Source: Plantago ovata (Eukaryota > Streptophyta > Magnoliopsida > Lamiales > Plantaginaceae). Taken from it: 64,000 nucleotides of DNA. The notes beneath the pieces are model-generated. The model searched no databases, was not told where the DNA came from, and saw nothing but the letters and a program-made list of their open reading frames with translations. Location: assembly GCA_028274465.1 (NCBI GenBank), contig CM051456.1:6201545-6265544 (forward strand), read 5' to 3'. Every line of letters begins with the position of its first letter. Positions within the stretch are counted from its first letter, which is position 1. Positions 58,533-64,000 of the stretch are shown piece after piece. The position numbers and the translations under genes are program-made.

Positions 58533-60266
58533 ATGGCCTATATGTGCACTGACAGTGGAAACCTAATGGCAATCGCTCAGCAAGTCATCAAGCAGAAGCA
58601 GCAACAAGAAGAGCAACAACAGCAGCAGCAACTACTCACTATCAACTCATTCTGCCTCACTCAATGGCCCACCACTTCCTCCTCCTCCACCCCCGCAACC
58701 GCAACTCACACCACTCCCACTCCCCCTTACGGATTTACCGACCCATTTCAAGTCCCGCCCGAACCCGGTTTCCACTTCCCCAATCTCGAAAACCACCCCC
58801 ATTGCTTCCGCTTCTCCGAGTTATGCACCGGCCCAGTCACCGAGTTCGACTCCGACGAGTGGATGGAGAGCCTCATGGGCGCCGGAGAGTCCACTGAAAG
58901 CTCCAATCTCTGGCAAACCGGACCCGAATTCGAAAACCCGGCTTCTTCTTACCCAGCAACAACCGATCCGTTCCCGAGTCGACTCAGTGCCAACTCGGTC
59001 GCCACTCAGCCCGATCTCAACCGAGTCATTTTCTCCGAGAACTGGGTCAACCCGAACCAACTCACTACTACTACTACTACTACTACCAACTCGGAAGATT
59101 TCGATACCAAAGAAGCCACTGCCACTCCGCCTGCTGACGTCACTTGCTCGAAACCTATACTGAGAGCGTTACTGGACTGCGCTCGGCTCGTGGAGTGCAA
59201 CTCGGACAACTCGGTCAAATCGCTGATTCGGCTCAGGGAAATCGTAAACCCGAACGGCGACCCGTTGGAGCGAGTCTGTTACTACTTCTCCGAAGCTCTC
59301 TACAGCAGAGTCTCATCTTCTCCAGCTAACAACAAACATGTAGTATCAATTTACGATACTGCCCCTGAAGAGTACACCTTATCGTACAAATCTCTCAACG
59401 ACGCTTGCCCTTACACCAAATTCTCTCATCTAACGGCTAACCAAGCGATCCTCGAAGCTACTCACAATGCCAAAAGGATCCACATAGTCGATTTCGGTAT
59501 TGTGCAAGGGATCCAATGGGCCGCATTTCTTCAAGCACTCGCGACCCGACCCGCCGGAAAACCCGACCTTATCCGGATCTCGGGTATACCGGCTCCGTCT
59601 CTGGGGAACTCTCCAGCTGACTCGCTTTCAGCTACTGGGAAACGGTTGCGCGAGTTTGCCAAGGTTTTGGATCTGAATTTCGAGTTCGAACCGGTTTTGA
59701 CCCCGTTAGAGGAGCTGGATAATTCGGGTTTCCGGGTTGACCCGGATGAGGTTTTAGCCGTTAACTTTATGCTTCAGTTGTATAACTTGTTAGAGGAGAG
59801 TAATGATGGTGTTGTGGCTGCTTTAAAGCTTGCGAAATCGTTGAATCCGTGTATTGTTACGTTAGGAGAGTATGAGCTGAGCTTGAACAGGGTAGGATTT
59901 TTGCACAGGTTTAAGAATGCGCTTACGTACTACACTGCCGTGTTCGAATCGCTTGATCTGAACTTGCCACGGGACTCGGAGGATCGGTTACGGGTGGAGA
60001 AGCTGTTGTTTGGTATTCGGATAGGGGGGATGGTTGGGCCGGAGAGCGAGAGGAGGGAGAGAATGGAGGATAAGGAGAGGTGGAGGCTTTTGATGGAGGG
60101 TGCGGGTTTTCGGCCGGTTATGTTTAGTCATTACGCGATAAGCCAGGCGAAAATACTGCTTTGGCACTACGGGAATGGGTACAAGATTATCGAGTCGAAT
60201 CCAACTGGGTTTCTATCGTTGGCTTGGAATGATGTGCCTTTGCTCACTGTTTCTTCATGGCTTTGA
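58533..60266 (+). CDS. GRAS family transcriptional regulator, SCL4/SCL7 type
   Basis: Intronless gene for 577 aa, nuclear. The N-terminus starts [20 protein letters not shown] and continues into a Gln-rich run, then a Pro/Ser/Thr-rich variable region to about residue 200. The GRAS domain follows with its motifs in order: LHR I ([14 protein letters not shown]), a VHIID-type core ([20 protein letters not shown]), LHR II, a PFYRE region ([25 protein letters not shown]), and SAW ([25 protein letters not shown] ... [15 protein letters not shown] at the C-terminus). This architecture and the opening residues match SCARECROW-LIKE 4/7, which respond to stress in some plants. It lacks the DELLA motif. 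The in-frame ATG at 58533 directly follows an AAGAAGAAG leader. Confidence 0.95.
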   Translation: MAYMCTDSGNLMAIAQQVIKQKQQQEEQQQQQQLLTINSFCLTQWPTTSSSSTPATATHTTPTPPYGFTDPFQVPPEPGFHFPNLENHPHCFRFSELCTGPVTEFDSDEWMESLMGAGESTESSNLWQTGPEFENPASSYPATTDPFPSRLSANSVATQPDLNRVIFSENWVNPNQLTTTTTTTTNSEDFDTKEATATPPADVTCSKPILRALLDCARLVECNSDNSVKSLIRLREIVNPNGDPLERVCYYFSEALYSRVSSSPANNKHVVSIYDTAPEEYTLSYKSLNDACPYTKFSHLTANQAILEATHNAKRIHIVDFGIVQGIQWAAFLQALATRPAGKPDLIRISGIPAPSLGNSPADSLSATGKRLREFAKVLDLNFEFEPVLTPLEELDNSGFRVDPDEVLAVNFMLQLYNLLEESNDGVVAALKLAKSLNPCIVTLGEYELSLNRVGFLHRFKNALTYYTAVFESLDLNLPRDSEDRLRVEKLLFGIRIGGMVGPESERRERMEDKERWRLLMEGAGFRPVMFSHYAISQAKILLWHYGNGYKIIESNPTGFLSLAWNDVPLLTVSSWL

Positions 60267-62920
60267 TGAGATGTCTTTTTTTCCCACTTAGTGTTTGGTC
60301 TGTATGCTATGAATTGATGATCTAAGTGTATGTTAGTTGAATCCATGGTATGAACAAGAAGAAGAAGATGCTAAGTTTGGTCCAGTTTTTACTTGGTAGG
60401 AAATTTGATGGAACATGATATAGTAGTAGCCAGTATAGGTTTTGATGATAGTTTTTTGTTGGGCCACAAATCATTTTGTTAGAAAATTTGCAGCAGCAGT
60501 ATGGTGTTCTGTTCTTGCTACTTTGTTCATATGATTAATAGTGTTTTAATGGAAGGAGTTTCCTTTGTCCAGTTCTCTTCACCTTCTCTTATTTGATCAA
60601 GATAGGCTGTGAGCCGGTTACTGTGCATATTTGATTATGATGATGGTGTGGATGTTTGTTCGTTACTACTCATCCTCCATGCTCATTTTCTTGTGTATCT
60701 GTTGTATCATGTAATTTTAACTTTGCCCTCTGATGATCGTAGTTTTTTTGGGATTGGAAGTTCTTCCGACCTTTTTCTACCATTTCAGTCTCTTTAGTCC
60801 TTGTTCCGCTCTAGTTATGCCGTCGATTATCTTGAAACTAACCTTCCATCAAGTATCATAAGTTACATTGTCATTTTGCATATATCTTCTGCTACTTGCA
60901 CAATGGAGTAGCAGAAGATAGAAAACCCACAAGGCAATTTCCTTTCCGGTGAGGTATTGAACTGAGCCTAATGGACAAGTACCTAGCTAGCTAGTTTGGA
61001 AGGGGGAGTGTGAAAAGTAAGCAACAATGGGTGCTGTTGGCTGCACATACATGAACTGATTTCTATTGCATGATAGCAGTTGTGTGTGCCTGCAAGAGAT
61101 ATTGTACTTGGGTCTTGGGTAATTGCTGCATTGAATTAAATTGTTGCTATTGTCCTTGTGTCTTTCACTCTGGAAATCTGAATCCTCTTCAACACTCTTG
61201 TCATCTGGTAAGGGAACAGAGACACTGCACTGTAGTATCACCCATTGTTTAGTCTTCAGTTTCTCTCTCTAGTACTAACAAGAAAGAGCCCCAAGATAGA
61301 GATAGTAGATAGATACAGTAGTACTACTACTAGTATATAGTAGTCCCATTTGTAGAATTAAGACAGTGACAACATGACCCATTATTATTATTATTAGTAT
61401 TGCACATCATTTTATCAACATCAACAGTTTTTTATTGCTACAGCCTACAGCACAGTTTCAGAGGTGATGGTTTCGAAATTGAGACAGCAAGTAGTCTGTA
61501 AACAACAACCAAGTTTGAGCTTGCTAAAAATTTGGTTTTATTTAACCTTTGTAGAGAAAAAGGAATGAGCTTATAATCAGTTAACAGTATCATGAAGAAT
61601 CTCCATCAATAAAAAAAAAACGCTATCATGAAGAATCGAATACCTACTCTTAGGATCCACATCATCGTTCTTTGAGATGGAGACTGAAACCTCTGAACAA
61701 GAGAAATAGCAGCACACTGGAACAGAAATCAGTCGATAAAGACTTGCTTACTGAGAGGGACATTTTCCTTTTTTTTACACTATTCATGGACTACCAAACT
61801 CGACCATGCAAGCAGTTTAGGTTGGTAGTCAACTGGTTATTGAAAAATTAATATAATTGACTAAATTCTACAATTTCATGGTAGTAGGAGACTTTGGTTG
61901 TATTGCAGCTATATTAGTGGTGTATCAGTATTAATATTGAAGCAGTTTATGCCTTATGGCACACTATATCTCTATTAAAGGGTATGGTAATGGTTACATC
62001 TGATAAACTTTAGAAAAATCTAGTTGAAATTTAGATTCTTGTAGATGTATGTGAATATGCGATGCCACTACTAGTTTGTTCTGGTATTAATGGGGAAATG
62101 TAACAGTGGTCCTGGGCCTCGCCATAATTTGCTATAGATCCAGTATTTCCCATTAAAAAGCCCATTGTTATTGAGTCATCACAATTCACTATAACAACAC
62201 AAGTGACAGTCTGTTACTATTAATCTTCTAGGTACCTGAATGAATGAATTCACCATGTATGGTTCATTCCAAAGCTCTTTTAACAAGATTACTTTTTCTA
62301 AAATATTAACTTTATTCTGTTTTTTTTTTTTTTTTTTAATGTTTTATGCATTCCTTTAGTTGTGCAAGTAGCCTATGTAGTACGTAGAAGATTGCAAGAA
62401 GATTGGGAAAAGAAAAGATGGAGTGGTATGAATTAATTTAGAAATAATTTGTGGTAAAAGTTGGTCAAAATTCTTTCTTATAAAATAATTTGGAAAAAAT
62501 TGGGATTACAAATGTTCAGAGCATTTTCTTAAAAATGTTCAGAGCATTTTCTTAGACGATACATATATGTTGTTAATCATGTCGTAATTAAACTAGTTTA
62601 TCTTATTGAATTAAATAGAGATATTGATGATGATGTTGATTATGACTAGCTCAGCTAATGGCCCATGAAAACTACTATGGGGAGAATTTGTTATTGACAC
62701 CCCTGGTTACGAGGATCCGGCTATGACTATTGTATTGAATTTCATTTCGTTCATGACTTGCACTAGATGAGAGAAATCTGCACTACTTTGCCTAAATTTT
62801 CCATTTGGCATGCTAAATTGAACAAATAGCCTGAAATGCTTAAAATTAGTAGATATATGCACAATTTGGCATGATTTGTACATAGTAAGCAACTTGTATC
62901 AAATTCTATGGTTTGTAGTG
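60267..62920. other. 3' flank of GRAS gene and gene-free DNA
   Basis: The first few hundred bases should be the 3' UTR. The rest is intergenic, with a 17-nt T run at about 62322-62338 and a short direct repeat near 62515-62555 (ATGTTCAGAGCATTTTCTTA, twice). No gene or RNA was recognised. Confidence 0.4.
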
Positions 62921-62924
62921 TTAA

Positions 62925-63085
62925 GTTGCAAACCAGGATGCACAATGGTGTGCAAACACGGGTGCATACTGGTGTGCAGACTTGCCTGCATATTGTGGTG
63001 CATAGTGGTGTGCAAACCCAAAAGTACACCCCTATGCACACCCGTATAGCGATTGCACTTTGCACACCCGTATGCACCCCCGGGT
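62925..63085. repeat. Degenerate GGTGTGCA / TGCACACC repeat cluster
   Basis: The left part carries GGTGTGCA three times, with related GGTGCAT units between; the right part carries the inverted form (TGCACACCCGTAT) twice. The whole 160 bp is thus a degenerate minisatellite with inverted symmetry. An incidental open frame on the minus strand reads repeated VCTP/RVC units and is judged to be a by-product of the repeat. Confidence 0.6.
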
Positions 63086-64000
63086 AGTGGGTAACGTCTA
63101 GTTTGAGTCGTGGATGCAGAAAGAATCCATGGAAGAGCTGCTGCTCCCTTTAGAAACTATAGACACAAATGTTATGATCCCATAAAAGGATTCAATGGTG
63201 TCATAGATTTTGAGTCCCTAAGAACAATTTTTACTTACTCTAGTGATGGAGTGAATCTACTTGAATCTTCAAAGTGTAGGAGAAAACCGTATACAATGAT
63301 GTGTTGGCTCATTGCATTGTACTTAAGCTTGTGTTGCTCCCTATAAATTGTTTTCTAGTCCACCTTAATACTAGTACTATGATCAGTGATTTTGCGTTTC
63401 TGTAGAGATCAATGAAGCTGTTATGCTTCCTTATTGCTACTCTGTTTCGTTTTAGACTTTTCAAAGCACCATTTCTGTATTGGTAAGACGAGTCTGTCTT
63501 TGAATTGATTTATTGATTGATGATGCGTGATCCTTGTACACAGATCTGAGCTTTCAACCCAAGTTTCCTTTGATTTGTTCAGTTGCAGATCACCTTTGAT
63601 TTCGTCTGCAGGTATATAGTTTGCTTTCACGGTGAATGTTTCAACTTTCAATCATGTAGTTTGTTTTAACTAGTTACAGCTCTGCAGAGAGTAATAGCAG
63701 ATCAATTTGTGTGTAGTGTATTATTCTTTATTACCTGTTAGAAACAGCTGATACTGAGTGGAAGTTGGTCCGGTTGCGCTAAACAGATGATGCTGTGTCG
63801 TAAGAAGGAATGGTTGGCGGAAGAAATATACAGAGAGATTTCAGGGGGACGAACGATGAGGAGATGATGGTGGATGAGCTAGTGGAGAAGGACATGAGCT
63901 GTAAGAATGGGAAGTGGACAGATTATTGATATAGAGGTTTCTGAGGAAGGTGTAGAGATTGCATAATCTACAATCTTTGATATTTATTATTCCATTACGT
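63086..64000. other. Right edge of the window, no supported gene
   Basis: A 78-codon open frame at 63110-63346 on the plus strand has protein-like composition in its first 50 residues but no motif I recognise. An A/G-rich stretch near 63800-63910 (GATGAGGAGATGATGGTGGATGAGC) could be part of an exon that continues outside the window. Neither is strong enough for a gene call. Confidence 0.3.

Overview
The window looks like nuclear DNA from a flowering plant, most likely a eudicot. It is AT-rich, its genes have many GT-AG introns, and it carries plant-only families (PERK receptor kinase, GRAS regulator, LIKE-COV membrane protein, S1-type secreted protein, brassinosteroid P450). It also has a nuclear tRNA-Glu and abundant plant-type transposon debris (Stowaway, hAT-like, Mutator-like, SINE and LINE pieces). 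I cannot name the species. Exon boundaries below were worked out by hand from reading frame, GT/AG sites and family similarity; every multi-exon model given here closes in frame except the LIKE-COV gene.

Layout: (1) 172-2949 (+), PERK-type kinase. (2) 2950-5022, repeats, then a promoter with three TGGGCY sites. (3) 5023-10040 (+), U1 snRNP 70K with a very long sixth intron, followed by a decayed DDM1-like remodeler fragment. (4) 11115-11522 (+), small secreted S1-family protein. (5) 11.8-14.5 kb, hAT-like and Stowaway MITEs, a LINE 3' end and a dispersed repeat. (6) 14.5-15.1 kb (-), class III chitinase pseudogene, then tRNA-Glu (15356-15427, -) and a nested transposon pair. (7) 16664-19205 (-), LIKE-COV gene with an apparent 1-nt deletion. 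(8) 20956-23823 (+), two-exon gene for a 104-aa membrane protein. (9) About 24-34 kb, gene-poor and repeat-rich: two Mutator-like foldback elements with 9-bp target duplications, a SINE and a LINE remnant. (10) 34161-39534 (+), CYP90B1/DWF4. (11) 39.5-44.5 kb, repeats. (12) 44491-49603 (+), mitochondrial SDH1 in 16 exons. (13) 49.6-58.5 kb, mostly noncoding, with a MITE-like inverted repeat, a 105-bp tandem duplication and a cluster of bZIP-type sites. (14) 58533-60266 (+), intronless GRAS gene of the SCL4/SCL7 type. (15) 60.3-64 kb, no recognisable gene.

The genes do not form a pathway or cluster. They are independent plant genes: splicing (U1-70K), brassinosteroid synthesis (CYP90B1), respiration (SDH1), cell-surface signalling (PERK), vascular or membrane function (LIKE-COV) and transcriptional regulation (GRAS). 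I found no convincing new multi-gene system. The most notable items are the broken genes (chitinase, DDM1 fragment, LIKE-COV frameshift), the long U1-70K intron 6 with its internal duplication, and several transposons whose ends can be set to the base from target-site duplications.
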